Shown here: positions 22,585 through 37,500 of the stretch, in pieces
Layout: each line of letters starts with the position of its first letter
Numbering within the stretch: the stretch's first letter is position 1
NCBI GenBank assembly: GCA_037893225.1
Contig: JAZGUH010000112.1
Location: 1 to 64,000 of the forward strand
Length of the DNA: 64,000 bases
Reading direction: 5' to 3'
Origin: Hippasteria phrygiana
Taxonomy: Eukaryota > Echinodermata > Asteroidea > Valvatida > Goniasteridae
Notes under the pieces: model-generated
Databases searched by the model: none
The model's input: the letters and a program-made list of their open reading frames with translations, nothing else
Told to the model about the DNA's origin: nothing
Made by a program: the position numbers and the translations under genes

Positions 22585-25500
22585 CTGGAGGCAGGTGGAC
22601 GGGAAGGAGGAAGGGAGGAAGGGAGGAAGGTGAACATCATGTAAAGGGGTTCAAGAGCTTTTAAACGAGCCCTCCCTGGGGTCTAACGGTGTAGTATTTC
22701 TCAAGTTAAGAAATATGGGGGGAAAACACATTACCGTTTTGGATCATTTTTGAAAATTTAATCCCATTTGTTAAATGCGAGTACAGCCTGGTTTAGGCAT
22801 TGGCTGTCACATTTGCACGCATATGCCGTCGTACTTTCCCAATACTTCCGAGGACAATGCTTTGTGTTTCCTATTTATCCTTTAATATTACCCAACCCCT
22901 TAGACTAAGCACGTACTTCTACTTGCGAGGACCAATTTCAACAAAAGACTTGACTTGCGAGGACTGAAAGGTTTCTTTGTATTTCCTTTCTCCTCTTGTC
23001 CTCGGAAGTGTTTACAGAACCTGTATACATTATATTAGACGTTCGTGTTGGCGCACGGCCGGCTCTGTCGCGAAAGGATGGTACTCATGACTAGAAATGT
23101 ATCAGGTTTAGGGGTAATCTGTAAAGAAATACTGAATACTGTAAGTTGTTCACACACTTTTTGTCACATAGCGTACATAACTATTTCATGACGGGTAGGT
23201 TGCTAATAGTAGGGGTTTCAAAATAAGCCGGCAACCGGCAAATTTGACCGGCTATTTGAACCTTTGCGCCGGCTACTTTTTTTTCAATCATGAAAAAAAA
23301 GAAATCTCCCTGAGCTACCGCTTTGGGGGAATAGATCCTTGTTTTTAGTAGAAATTATATTTTGTTTGTTCACCCAAAAAAAAAGAAGTCTTGAACGGAC
23401 CACGCGCGTGCAGATCTATACATCCACGTTCATGCGATAATTATGCGTGTGAAGCTTAGTGCGGCATGAATCGTGCATGTCGTGTCAATGTCCAGCCGGG
23501 AGTATGCACATGCGGCAAATATGGACTATCGTATGGAAAAACCGTCCTGAGCGTGCGTATTGCAAAATTGTGCAGAGCGAGTCCATTGTTTGGGGGACTT
23601 TAAATCATGCAACACCGAAATGTATAGTCAGGTCCCACCATCGTTATTATGTGTGTTGTCCGTGCGGCAAGTCTAGTAGCTAGACACGTATGCTTACATG
23701 CAATTTCAAAACGATTTTGGAACCGTACTCGACAAGATCGTGGATGGAGGAACATAACAAGATTAACAGAAGCGACCAATTCCCATCAATAACCAACAAA
23801 CAGTTGTTTTATTTCCCCATCAGTCAACCAGGATAGTCATTTATTCCAATCAAAACTTTCGACAAGACTAGCGGTTGAGTGTGCGATAAATGAAGGTGTG
23901 GATAATTCCACGTGTGGCCAACGTGTTACGGTAATGTGTCTTATTCCTCCATGATGCATGATGCACCGTGCAAACTCGGCTAGTCGGCCGAGCATGATCC
24001 GACGCGTTGTATGGCATGGAGTACAGCGGCACAGTGACTCTGCGTGCAATTTGACGGTGATCACAAAAACGTCAGTATCATTTTTGGGGTGTTTATTAGT
24101 TGATTGTCAATCAAGAATCCTTGATATTGACATGTAAATATGTTTGTACTTACATGTACACAAGATGAAACTGTCATTTGTAGTGTCTGTATAAACATGG
24201 AGGAATTCCTCCATGGTATAAAGGACGATTTTAGAGTGTCAAATTTATTTGGTTGTGAATTATAAAAAAAATCAACAGAAATGTCTTTAAGTACTGTACA
24301 GTAGGACCTTTGAAACCCTAGTCTCAGATGCCAGGAAATGCCTAGATTGCAGCAGAGAGTATCTACAATCCGAAAACTTCCGGGGCATTCGGCGGCGGGC
24401 CCCGGACCCCAGGCCATTTGGGGCTAGGACTCACTGCCGCCTACTTTCATCCATCGGCCTGCTACTCTAAAACATTTTGAAACCCCTGTGTATCACCAGC
24501 TTTACTCCAAGACTGAACCAACGAAGGGGGAGGCGAGTTGATCTCAGCGATGGTGTTAGTTACCATGCCTGGATCTACAGGTCTGAAAATTGGGATAATT
24601 TCTTTGCAGTCTGTTGAAGAATTATTCCCCAGTTAGATCTGGGCCCAGGAAAACCATAAGGGTGGTAGGGTTGGCAATTCAAAATCTTGCCAACCCTACC
24701 ACCTCTGATTGTAACACTTTACCAAGAGTGGCTTTTAGCCTTGTATTGGGTAATTTCAATTAAAAAAAGAAAATTAGAAATATTTTTGTTTGATCTGTCT
24801 TACCTAACGCTGTTCGGAAGATAAACTCCTCGCCATCTCTGAAGAAGATATCTAGGAAGCGACAGGCAACATCCAGGGGTAGAGACTTGGTGTACAAGGT
24901 GTACATCCTGCAAGATTGCCAAGAGACTCAAGTCAGCTTCACTAAGATTCAAATCAGGTTTATTCGTTCACGGTTCACTGCATGAGACGTCACATTCCTT
25001 GAATCCATGCATTTCAAACAGCAATTTCCCCTTCGTAGATGTGACGTCATTTGGACCAGGAAGTGCAATGCAAATGAATGGAGTATACGCGCCTGTCTTG
25101 TGTTGTTGCTTTACGCACTGTCCATAGAGCCCCATGCATTTGGGATCCAGAAGTTAATGCAGTACTTGAAATATCTACAGGACGGAGTGCAGTGATTTGA
25201 GCATCGATCTGGTGATCAATACGATTTTTCACACCACCTAGGAAGTTAGGGTTAACAAGTTTAATATTGGTCTTATGAAATACCCTCTAATCCAGTAACA
25301 TTTTTTAACTACTAGACCGGCTGAGTAGTAGATTTTAACCTGAAATTTGATCCCTGTAATGGTATAAGCATCCATACGTGGACATGCACACACAGTTGTG
25401 TTTTCCTATACTACTGAGGACAATGCTTTGTGTTTCCTATTGTTCCTTTAATATAACACAACCCCATAGACTAAGCACGTATTTTTACGTCCGAGGACAG

Positions 25501-28500
25501 ATTTCAACAAAGGACCGATTTTAACAAAGGACTGACTCCTGAGGACAAGAAAAATTCCTTTGTATTTTCTTTCTCCTCTTGTCCTTGAACGTATATACAG
25601 TACATGTACATGCATTTCACACCTGTAGTACCAATAAATGCATTCCAAACATGGGCTAACAAACCAGTAATGTCAAGTAATCTAATATATAATTTTTTTC
25701 ACATTTGAAGGGGCAAAATTGCTTTTAAATTTTATCACGGGACAAAGTGGGAAAACATTTTCACACCTTTTCACACAAGTGGAAAAATATTTTCACACCT
25801 TTTCACACCAGTGGAAAAATATTTTCACGCCTTTTCACAAAAGTGGGAAAACATTTTCACGCCTTTTCACACAAGTGGGAAAACATTTTCACACCTTTTC
25901 ACAAAAGTGGGAAAACATTTTCACGCCTTTTTCACACAAGTGGGAAAACATTTTCACGCCTTTTCACACAAGTGGGAAAACATTTTCACGCCTTTTCACA
26001 CAAGTGGGAAAACATTTTCACGCCTTTTCACACAAGTGGAAAAACATTTTCGCGCCTTTTCACAAAAGTGGAAAAACATTTTCACACCTTTTTCACAAAA
26101 GTGGGAAAATATTTTCACACCTTTTCTGAAAGTGGGAGAATAATTTCCCACAGGTGGGAAAACTTGTGTGAGAAATGTGAATGGGAATGGAAATTCTTTT
26201 CACAAAATTTCCCATTCCCATTCACAGTGTTAACTTTCAATTGCAATGTACTGTACTGCATATGGAGCAGTTCCGACTTTTCTCTTCTGGCCCATTTTAT
26301 CAAACACAAAACTTGTTTTGTCACATGAACGAATGGCACTCGTAGAGAAACTTCGGATACAGTTTTCTCAAAATATTGGTGGCACATGAATTTGACAGCA
26401 CTACTAGAAAGATCTGAACAGTGAACGGCGAAAAAAAAGCACTACAACTTGTTGAAACGTGGTGAATATATCTGTTGTTTGGATGCTCTGGTGTGTGGTT
26501 TCCTTGTCGAGTAAACTTGACATTGGTACGGAAAGGGTCAATTCTTTGCATAACAGCCTCACCAGTCAATGATATACAGGTCCGGGGTAAGGCACTGACT
26601 CTTGAAATGGTGGTAGAGATCGGGAAGATTGTCCTCAAAGTACTCCTCATAAGTATCAAAATACGACTGCATCTGAAATGAAGTACAGTACAATGTAAAA
26701 TTATATACAGCTGGCTAGCTTCATAAGCAAAAACACATATTTAGCAGATGTGATTCATAGGCCCATTTCACAAAGGTAATATACAACATTTGCAAACAAC
26801 AAAAAACAAAACAACTGAATTATTATGAAATACTTGACCAGGTAAATAATAGTCTCAAGCATCCTGTGAAATCATGGCACCTGTTCTGCTGTCATTTTCA
26901 AGAATTTTTGTATCAATGTCCAGTGATGTTTGGATGACGATCGTTGGGGAAAAGACTGACTTTATTTCGAATACTACCCCAATTTACCAACTTTAGTTCG
27001 TCCACATTTGGTTTGGCAATTAGTTTACACATGTGAATGGGCGCAAGCCAGCTAGTCTAGGTCCATGACCTGATAATTCCCTGATATCTATAAACTGCTC
27101 CGTTCTGTCTAAAGTATAGTCAGGGAACCAGACTACAAGAACAGCATTTTTTCCTGTTTTTCCAGCATCTATGCAAACAACATTTTGAACAGGTCAGTGT
27201 TACAGTATTTCCTATAAAATACTAAACCCCAAATCCGTTCACTTCTGAAAATAACACACACAAAAAAACCGAATGTTGCATACTACCTTTAAAAAACACA
27301 TCAACAATTAACTTCAAAAAGAATGATTGGCGCCTTTAAATTGAGGGAGATTGTGGATAGAAATTGTATCAGTTTGCTCTTGGCCGACGCAAACAAGAGG
27401 AGCAATACCTTGTTGGGCACATCTAGGGACAGCACCGCAAACAATTCTCAAGCATTTGAATAATCACGCCCGACCAATCCGGTATACGCGCAATCCGTGA
27501 TACCCTGCACGATATGGGGGAAAGGGGTACCCCCCCCCCTTTTATCCCTATACCCTAAGCACACTCCAGATTATTGTTATCTAACACATCCCCCTAGATT
27601 TCTGAATAGAATTCCTGAGATTCCGGGAACACAATGACCAACACAAAAGAGGGGGAGGGGGGTCCCTTTCCCCCCATATCGTGCTTCATATGCAATCCGT
27701 CAAACACGCCTTGCATTTCGTGCATGGGCACACATAGAGCAGGCAACAAGGTATTGCTCCTCTTGTTTGCAAAGTCGGCATCACGTTGAGACGATTTTGA
27801 GCCAGAAATAACTCCTTTGCTTTACGCTTCTAGAAGAGGATGCCCAAGAATATTTATGCCAGTAAACTGTGATTTTTAAATCCCAATTTCAAGCATAGTC
27901 CTCCTGTGCAGTTTCGTGCACTGAGACGCCATATTAAAGTATCCTTCTAGGGCTAGATTAAAACAAGAGATGGAGAAAGCGAACAAGCCTCAAAAAGACA
28001 TTGGGATCAATACCATCAACTCGCCTTCAAGACGTGGGAACTTACCACAGTTTGGTCCAGCCGGAAGAAGGCAAGTTGGCACGACTTGTTAAGAACGTTG
28101 GCAAAACAACAAAACGCATCGGCAGGCTCCAGATAGAGGAGAAACACTGCTGCGATGAACGACATACCTTGAACCTGGCAGATAAGAAAATAATTGTGAC
28201 AATCCAAAGCATAGTACTGGTGAACAAGTCAAATATTATTGTTAGGGTGAAGTAGTATTATTGACGGCATCGGGTGTAGCGCACCTTTTAACTTCTTTAT
28301 TTTTCCTTTCAGGCATTTTTTCTGGATGTTTAGACGTGTACAGGAAACGCACACAGAATGACCCTGTGATGCTGGGGGGGTCAGCGTGCTTGCAAGATAG
28401 CGCAGTGCAATCATCCCGATCTAGCATTTGTGCATGAATTAGTTGATCGCACAAACATCAGTTGATCGCACAAACATCAGTTGATCGCACAAACATCAGT

Positions 28501-31500
28501 TGATCGCACAAACATCAGTTGATCGCACAAACATCGGTTGATCCTGCAAACATCGATTGCACAGGGTAGAGTTTGTGCCATCTACCAATCGCTCAAGGAA
28601 CTTGCGCAATTAACTGATCGTGCGCACCCGTTTCTGTACGATCTACCGATGTGTAAGTTTGCCCTGCGTGATTGGTCGAACATCAAATCGTCCTGTCCTG
28701 CCATAATCTGTCCTGTGCAATTGACAGATTGCGCTATCATGCAGATTAACCACTCGTGCCCACCAATGCCGTTTTCAGATAATTTAAATTGTTCTGCAGT
28801 CACGAACACAATACACATACACACACACACACACAGTCATGTAAACGGGTGCAATCGTGGACCTCCCATTGTTCCTCTTTTGTTTATACTCTAACTTTTT
28901 CGGAAGGCCTCCCATTGGTTTTGTACACGATTTTCAATCGTGGACGTTAGGTCAAACGTGGACCCCTTTGTCTACGCTCGAATTCTTTTGTCCTAGGTCC
29001 ACGATTGCCGGCATATACAAACTCACACACACAAGTGTGTAAACACCGGCAATCGCGGACCTCCTATTGTCCCTTTTTTGGTTTATACTTTAACTTTTTC
29101 GGAAGGCCTCCCATTGGTTTTGTACACGATTATCAATCGTGGACCTTGACACAATCGCGGACCCTATTGTCCTCTTTGTTAAAGGTCCACAGTCTGAATA
29201 GCTATACAAACGCACACACACACACAAGTGTGTATCGACCTCCAAACGTGGACGTCCTATTGTTCCTCTTGTGTTTGTACATTAACTTTTTTCGGAAGAC
29301 CTCCATAGGTTTTGTACACACTCCCAATCGCGGACGTATGCTGGGAATCGCGAACGATATTGTTCTCTTTTGTTCTCTGGCATTTTTCGTCCACGGTTTG
29401 AATACCCCAACACGCCCACACACACACCACAAATCATTGCCACACCCAGGATGGCTTACAAGGAAATAAGCACAATCACATGGGTCACAGATCATTCAGG
29501 ATAACTAACGCGCGCGGACGAATGTGCAAGGTGGTCGCACAATGCGCACGTGTTAAATTCAATCAATACGGGCGTTCGCGTAACATCGCATGACATTATG
29601 TCAGCAATTTTATCCCGAATAACCTTTGACCTGGACTACTTCATCGAGACACCGAACTGGCTTACTAGAAGATAGCCGTCCAATAATTTAACATGTCCAT
29701 GATATGAAGTTGAAGAGTGCTGTTCATACTTACGTAACCAATATCTGGCCTGTAGCAGGCGTATGCACCTAACACACTATGAAGGCGGTCAAAGTACGGA
29801 CCTCCCTGCAAGACGAAAACATCAATGGCTAATGCCGTTTATCTACAGGTAAAAACACTCATACCATAAGCATCAACTTCTATCCTAGTACTGCAGCCAA
29901 GAGCAAGTTCGGTTGGGCGACTAGAGTTGAATAGACTTAACCATAGTCAATCTAGATGTCACTCGAACGCTGCATGGTTTGACTAGCTAGTCCAACTGGA
30001 TCAACCTAGCCCCGGACCACGGTTTCTCCTGTCAAATTCGCGAGTTACGTCACGGTTTCAAGATGGAGGGTAACGTTAGGTAAACTGGGCAAGTTTTGCA
30101 AACGTTTAGGATCAATCGTTGGTTTTGTCTAATGATAATAACTCTTTGGAATAAGATGATGAATTATTTATTGCACTCAAGTTAATTAGAGAAAATAATA
30201 GAAATAAATAAATAATAGAAAATAATATAAATGACGTGCCAACATTTGCTTTAACAAATAGCAGACGACATTCTTTGCAGTTTGTTGAATTGCTACACAC
30301 TAACTAGATTTGACGTAGTCGATCGAGTAGACGCGTTCGAGTGAAAAACGGACCATGCATGCGTAGCTTAAATCAGCAGCACCCAAACTTGCTCCAAACC
30401 GCTGAATCAAACAGCCATTTCCCACAGAGGAAAATACCAGTCGTGCACCTGGTCACTAGCCTTGGCTTTGATTGGCCAAAATTGGTCTAGTTGCTGGTCT
30501 CGTCGCTGCTGGCTTTGGGATTCGGCAAGAGGCTTTCTTAGTTCCGCTCTTCAACTTACTTCTAAGTCAGACAAGGATGCTTTAATTAAATGGTATATGG
30601 CCGATTAGGTTTTTAACAGCGGTGTAGATGCATACGTTTTACACAGGTTTAACCCTCACCTCCTTCAATGTTTTTTTTCATATCGCCCTGCTAAATTCCT
30701 CAATTTCCAACAACACTGAAATGAGAAGCCTGCTCAATGCAACCAAATCCAACAGCAAATTTGGTTGGTATTCTGCAGTGTACCAGCTGCACACCAGCCT
30801 TGGCATTGTGCAAGCTACTCTACTGAATCCAACAAAATACAACAGGTGTTTGTTTGTATGAGCCCTGCCAAATCACACTGAAATTTTACTAGAAGTCTAC
30901 TTCCATCCTCATAAATAAGACAAAACCCAACAGGTATATTTAGCTGCTACCTTGCTGAATACAACAATATCCAACACACCATGTAGTTTGTGTTGACTGC
31001 TCAATCCAACAAATTACGACAGCTTTTTACCACTGTTGGATTTAGCAGGGTTAGGGTTAAAGGTTGGTTCATACTTCACGCAATTTAGAGAGCAAAGCAA
31101 ATCTGTTAGGGTATTGGCAACATCACTATGAAACATCATTGATGACGTCATGACATTCCCTTTGCTTTCGCATTTGCAAAACCAGCGTTAACTTTCATGC
31201 ATAAATACCATCTCCAACAAACTACCTACCTTCTGATATATACATAGATGAGGGAAGGTTCGGGAAACATCAAGTCGTATCACATCCACACTGTCCTCCC
31301 TACTAGCCTCGTGAACTGCACAGAAGATTAAAGGAAAAAATTAAGTTTAAATAAATACAGGTCATTCCATGTCCAAGCAGAGCACTTGTGCTCGATGCAT
31401 CAATGATTTTGATGAAACTTGGCTGTTCAGTTACCCTCGTGAAAGGAAGTTTCCCAGTGAAAATACTGTGCCACAGGAAAAAAATGCGACCAAGTCTGAA

Positions 31501-34500
31501 GTCTCCGCGGCTGTTGGTTGTCATACATACCGCATCACACTGACCATACTTCTGTTGGAAAAGACACTTGGTTGGTAGTATCTCTTTTGTATTTTTTAAG
31601 AGAGTAAAATTTGACTGAGACGAGAAGCAGTGGAGTATCCAGTAGGTGGGCGGGGCAACATCCCCCTCCTTCGCAATTATAAAGAAATAAAGTACCCCAG
31701 TTCCGAGTTCACAGGGCGAGTAGCCTAGCATACCAGATCCAAGTTCTGATGGCTTAGTTATTGGAAAATGGGTTCGAATCCTGTCCTGTCTGGTCATAGA
31801 ACTCGTGTCCTTGAGCAAGACACTTTATCATAATTGTTTCTCTCAACCCACGAGTAGAAATGGGTACCAGTGAGAGTTGGGGAGTAACCTGCGATGGACT
31901 GGCATCCTGTCCGGGGGGGAATAAAAAATATTCTCAATTAACCTCTTGAATCAGGAAGACGGCCACAGCCACAGGTTGATGTCTATAGGCGCATTCCTGC
32001 ACTTACTCAATCTATTCATTTTTCAAATATATTGTTCTTGAATGGGATTGTAATGAATAGATGGAGCTTTTTTCAAACACAGCTTTCGTTCACACAATGG
32101 GGGGGGGGGGGGGGGGGGGCGAGCTTCAAGTACAATAAATAGAACCACTTTATTCACAGGCATGCAACTTGAGTTAACCAACAAAATGAGGAAATTCCAA
32201 TTTTTTACAAGACTTTGTACAGTGTTTCTTAATTTTCAATGGCATAAGAATGAAGTGAAAAACGATGAAATCAGCTGATGCCTGTATTCAGTGTGGTGCC
32301 TATTTTTTGCATTTACGCTTGGCTGCACAGCCCCGATCCTGGCATACTAGCACCCCATCAATAAGAGCTGGACTCGATGGATTAATGCCACAGAAACTGG
32401 ATACAAACACTGCCCAATGAGTCATTTTGCCTGGGACAGACTTTCGTTTACTTTTACTACGACAACGACCCACCTTCCTCCGAGTCCTCCGTGTCGGGCT
32501 CGCTGAAGACCTTGATCCGATCCTTGGCTCTGGCCAGAAAGATCTCAAACAGCTCCGGGGTGATGTTCAGCTCGTTGCCGATGGCCAGCATCCAGACGCG
32601 GCCGCGGATACTCGGCGGGATGCCCTGCCACCACATCTCTCGCGTCTTCTTGTTGGTTTTGCTGTGGGTTGGAATTACACGCAAGGCAAGGGGAACAGCA
32701 GTGAATTATGATGTACATAAAAGGAATTATGTATAACACCTCACCCACAGATTCTGTGTCTCGATTGGCCGAGAGCGAGTCACACGACATTCGCTATTTT
32801 TGCTATCTACCTGTGCACGGCCAAAAGTACTATACCTGTAGCAACCAAAGTACTATACGCATAGCAACTACAAGTTGGAATACAATTAAAAGGGCAAAGG
32901 TCATAAATGTTACTGTCAACCATTTTTTGGAAGACTCCTTAACTTACGAATTTTCCCAGTTTTTCAGGATCTCTGTCTGCCATACGTGTAGTAGCGTCTT
33001 GATTCCTTCCTCGTATTTGAGCTGCTTGGCTAGCTTCTTCATCTGCTGCTTGTAGACTTTGATTTCTATACCACACCGGAAGAACAAGAGAGTGATTCAA
33101 TTTCAAAGTGTTTCTTGGATTTGGTAAACTTTTTGGACCTGTCAACCAGTCGCAGTATGCCGTGTGAGATTTAAAGGTTCATAGAAGTTGAAAACTGTAC
33201 TCAATACATGTGTAGCTGTGAAATGACACATCGGCGATCTTTTAACCCTAACCTCACATAAAGCTACAACATACGAATAGTAGTAAACTATAGTATGTAC
33301 AGTACTACTCTCCCCTATTTGTGCACAATGCTTGTAGTAATTTTTAGTATTTGATACTTCACCCCAAATAAAGTATAGGTAGTAATATATACTACTGCTG
33401 TTTGTTGCTGGGGTTGGAGGCAAAATGTCTGTTTTCATCTAAGGTGGAAACAAAGCATGAACTACTGGTTTTCAGAGATAATACAATTTGTTATCTCAGC
33501 CATCCAATTCATTGACACAAATATAATTTACTCAATAACTTAACTGTATTACATAGAAGTAGTACTCTGTAGTTGCAAGTATCTTGACTGCTGTCATGAT
33601 ACACTCAATCATCAAAGACAGAGAGACTCAGTGCTACAGAATACTAAGTAGTATTTCGTAGTACACAGGTCTTCACCCCAAATGAATGCCTAAAATGTTC
33701 GGGTTAATGTACATGTACTTTAGTTTTTCAGGACATTACCAAGAATTTTGACAGAAAAAAACCCGTTCTGTGTAACTCCGCCCACAAAATACACCCCTTT
33801 CTGGCCGTGACATCGCAGAATAAAACATTGCTTGCCGTGCCTCAAATGTCAAGAGCCGTGTACAAAATTAAGGGTCTACTTGTATATGTAGGGCCGTTGC
33901 AAAAAAAATGGTTTTAGTTTGCCAATGACATCATGGTCAGAAAGGATTTTTTTGGGTAGAGGCACACAGCAATGTTCTTCCTGTCGTAAGCCTTGGCAAT
34001 TTACTAAAACACAAAAATTTATAAAAATTAATTGTTTCGTATGTAATCAAAATTATTTGAATGCCAATTTATAGGTTTTTCAAGTTTTGTTATCTGTGAA
34101 CCTTCAAAACGGATCCATTCCTGTGTCGGTACCATATGTACAACACGTACATTGCACATGCACACGTATGTCATCCCACATGACTGCACATTCACTACAG
34201 GACCATTTTCTGACAGGCAGAGAACATGCTCCGCATACAACCACTTACATACATGTATCCTCCATGAAGAGCTGGGGATTGAAATTCAAACTGGATCAGT
34301 GGAATGAGTCTAGTAATTTAGGCATTAGTGTATCAGACTCCAAGACCAAGTAGACTAGTAGAACAGGCCTCGAAAAAGTACTAGCCTGGCGTACAAATTC
34401 TAGTGAAAAACGCTCCGGGCTACCTAAACTTGGTTCCTTGGTGGGCTTGTGAAAAATTTAGTAACCTACCTGTTAAAATTTAGATCAAAAAATGCTTACG

Positions 34501-37500
34501 GTATTTATACAGGGTCGCAAAAAAACTGAGTCATTGTGAATGTGTTTCTATTTGTGTTTTTCCAGCGTGATACTCGCGCGATATACTCAATCGATAATCG
34601 ATATAAAGCGATAAACGACCGCGCGCCCCGGCACCACGAACAGAGTAGACTGGTGGGTTGTAGTAAGCATAGCACATTAGAGCTCACGGCGAGGTACCGC
34701 ACATGTGCACACTATTCTCGTTCACATCGTTTATCAATTTTTCTAACCTTAACTGGCTACAGAGGGCTGTACTGTACGTTGTGGGAGTCACTTATAAAGC
34801 GTTTGATACAAAGTCTACACAAAGCCGCGTGTAAACAGCGCCCTCTGTAAACTCAAAAAAGTTTTTCCCATTGCCACCGCGCACCAAGCAACGATAATTC
34901 ATCATCCGTATCCAAGCAAAATGTGGCGATTTCTACCAAATGTCAGTAACCCAAATGAGTGTAAAGATGGGTCAAATAGAGCGTATGATCAATAGTATGA
35001 ACAAATAAAAACAACAAGTTTACAGGCGGGAGTGGGAACGGCAATTTCAGTGGCTGGAATACAGTGAAAAGTCATTAATTTACCATCAGCCTTTTATTTT
35101 CCGAAATATCAACTTCTTCATTGGTGAGCTAAACATATATTTTGGAGTTTTCTTATTATTTATATACGGGCTAGTAAAACTCTAAACGGGCTAGTAAAAC
35201 TCTAAACGGGCTAGTAAAATCTTCAGTTAACTAGCCCAGTGGGCTAGCCAGGAAAAAAAGTTAGCGCAAGGCCTGTAGAATGCCGATTTTTTTTCTCCAA
35301 ATAATCTGATCTTTTTTTTTATAACTGAATATCGGATTTACACTCTGAATGAATGAATGAATGAATGAATGAAGTCCGCCCGTTTATTTTTATTCACATG
35401 ACACATTTTTCAATTCTTAAGGCCGGTTCATACTTCATGCAAATACAAATGCGAAGCGAATTTATGAAGTCAACACCAAATATTCCTGCTGCACAAATTC
35501 ACAAGAGTTGAACACATTTCAACTTGTGCAAATCTTCGCCGCGAATGTTTCATAACGTCAAATTCTCTTCGCATTCGTGTGAAGCATGAAACGGCCTTTA
35601 AACAGTTGGTATGCCAATCGTAAAAAATACAGTTTACTGCACAGAATGTCCTTGGCAAATTTTGATAGTCACACTGGTTTTGAATAAATAACTCTGACCC
35701 AGTGGATCATTTGTACTAGCAGCCTGATAGCCTAGTGGATGTTTTAAAAACAAAATTAGCTGGCCTAAGGTTTCGAACTTCAGCAAGTTCTTTCTCAAAG
35801 ACAGGTTCTTTTTCATTTTGTATTCGAGCGCGAACTTTTAACTTTGAAACGTTAGGCCAGCAAATTTTGTTGATTTGTATATTTCAGGTCAATCCAGTCA
35901 ATCCAGTCAGTTAGCAGTTCAATTTGCAGCAGTTTAATTCATTTTTTCTAGTGGATATTTGCATGATATTATGAACTAATATCTTTTACATATTGGTGAA
36001 CAGGTACATATATGTGACCTGACAGCACAAAATGAGAACAAAGTCGCACTATGGCTTTCTGAGTTAAAATCAGAAACAGCAATTTTTCACTGAAAAGTCA
36101 ATTTTGGGATTTTAACAACTGGATATTTGAAAAATTCTATTCTATCATATCCCAAAGATTGTTAACTGAATCTCTTCACAAAATATTTTTGGCGATGATT
36201 CCTTTTTTGAACTCTGGTTAAAGTGTGCACAGATCACAAACTTTGAGCTTCATTTTTTTCAAAACAAGGGGGTCAAGACTCTGATAATTTTTAAAGGTTG
36301 TGTCAGGGGCTAGGAACGAGATACCACAACACACAATATATCAAATTGAAGCTTTTAACCTGTACTTTCAGGAAATACCATCATCTTGATTTCCAAATTT
36401 TGCTACTTTATCCCCATTTTGTGGGAACAGGTCACATATTTATATGGGTCATTTTATAAATTTGGGGTCCAAAAGTGTGACATTTTTTGGTGTCCCTGTT
36501 ACTTAGTGACATGTATAAGATTTTGGAATTCCGGACACATTCTTTAACCCTACATTGCAACTCCCTAGGGCGTGTGGAAAATCATATTAAAAATTGGAGA
36601 ATTCAGGAATGTTAGGTTTAATGCCTTCTACCTCCAAGAGTGATTATGTAAAGCAAAGTACCTGCCAAACAAGTGAAAAAATAATGTGAAGTCAATTTTA
36701 ATGATACTTGATGGAAATTACACAGGTCGGGTGTAACAGGGACACCAAAAAAAAAAGTCACACTTTTGGACCCTAATTTATGGAATGACCCATGACAGAG
36801 TTGTATTCGAGTCCCTGCCGGTTCTTTCACAAGTCCTTTCGCAAGTCCAGTCAGAAGTCCTTTCGTATTAAAAGCAGGTCACAAGTAACTGGATGAACAA
36901 TGACAAAGGAATGTCTTTTGTCAAAGCTCACTTGAATAGCTTGTGATTGGAATTAGGACTGGAGGGCTTGTGCTGGACTTGTGATGGACTTGCAGAGACT
37001 TGCAGGGACTTGTGATGGACTCGAATACATCTCTGATACATGACGTACAAGTACATGTACATGTACATGTACAGCAAGCACAGTGTTTAATTTGAGTGGA
37101 AGAGCCATGCTATTTCCCATCTTTGGCTATTATGGAGCCCCAGGATATCATTTCTCAACCATGCATGTATTAGTGAGAGCACAGCACAAACACGTACATG
37201 TATCTACATGTACAATGTATGTCACGATGCCGAAGGACAAATGGCATTCAGGGTTCGACGAGAACACACGGGATAACAAGTTTATCTTCAAACAAACTTG
37301 CCTAATTAGAATTCCCTTTTTATTTCTTAAAGTAACACTCAATCCATTTAATGTCTACAATAAGCCAGTTCGTTATTTCAACTGCGCATGGGCACAATGA
37401 TATTTTATCCCGAATGACCCGCGTGACCTAATGCCTGTGTGAATGCGCAAGGCGGTCGCACAACACGCACGTGTTAAATTCAATAAAAAATGGGCGTTCG

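Noticed and set aside
25719..26328. Three overlapping ORFs of 110-193 codons with a repeated [14 protein letters not shown] motif
   Set aside because: They follow the 32-bp minisatellite in all three frames; there is no start context, splice partner or non-repeat coding sequence.
28441..28558. CRISPR-like array
   Set aside because: The 19-bp repeats are directly adjacent with no spacers, and the DNA is from an animal.
29005..29469. 154-codon plus-strand ORF
   Set aside because: It spans the ~185-bp tandem satellite; the peptide repeats with the DNA units and contains (AC)n-encoded TH repeats.
31303..31818. 171-codon minus-strand ORF
   Set aside because: It overlaps a SINE and TBC exon 6 in another frame; no conserved motif.
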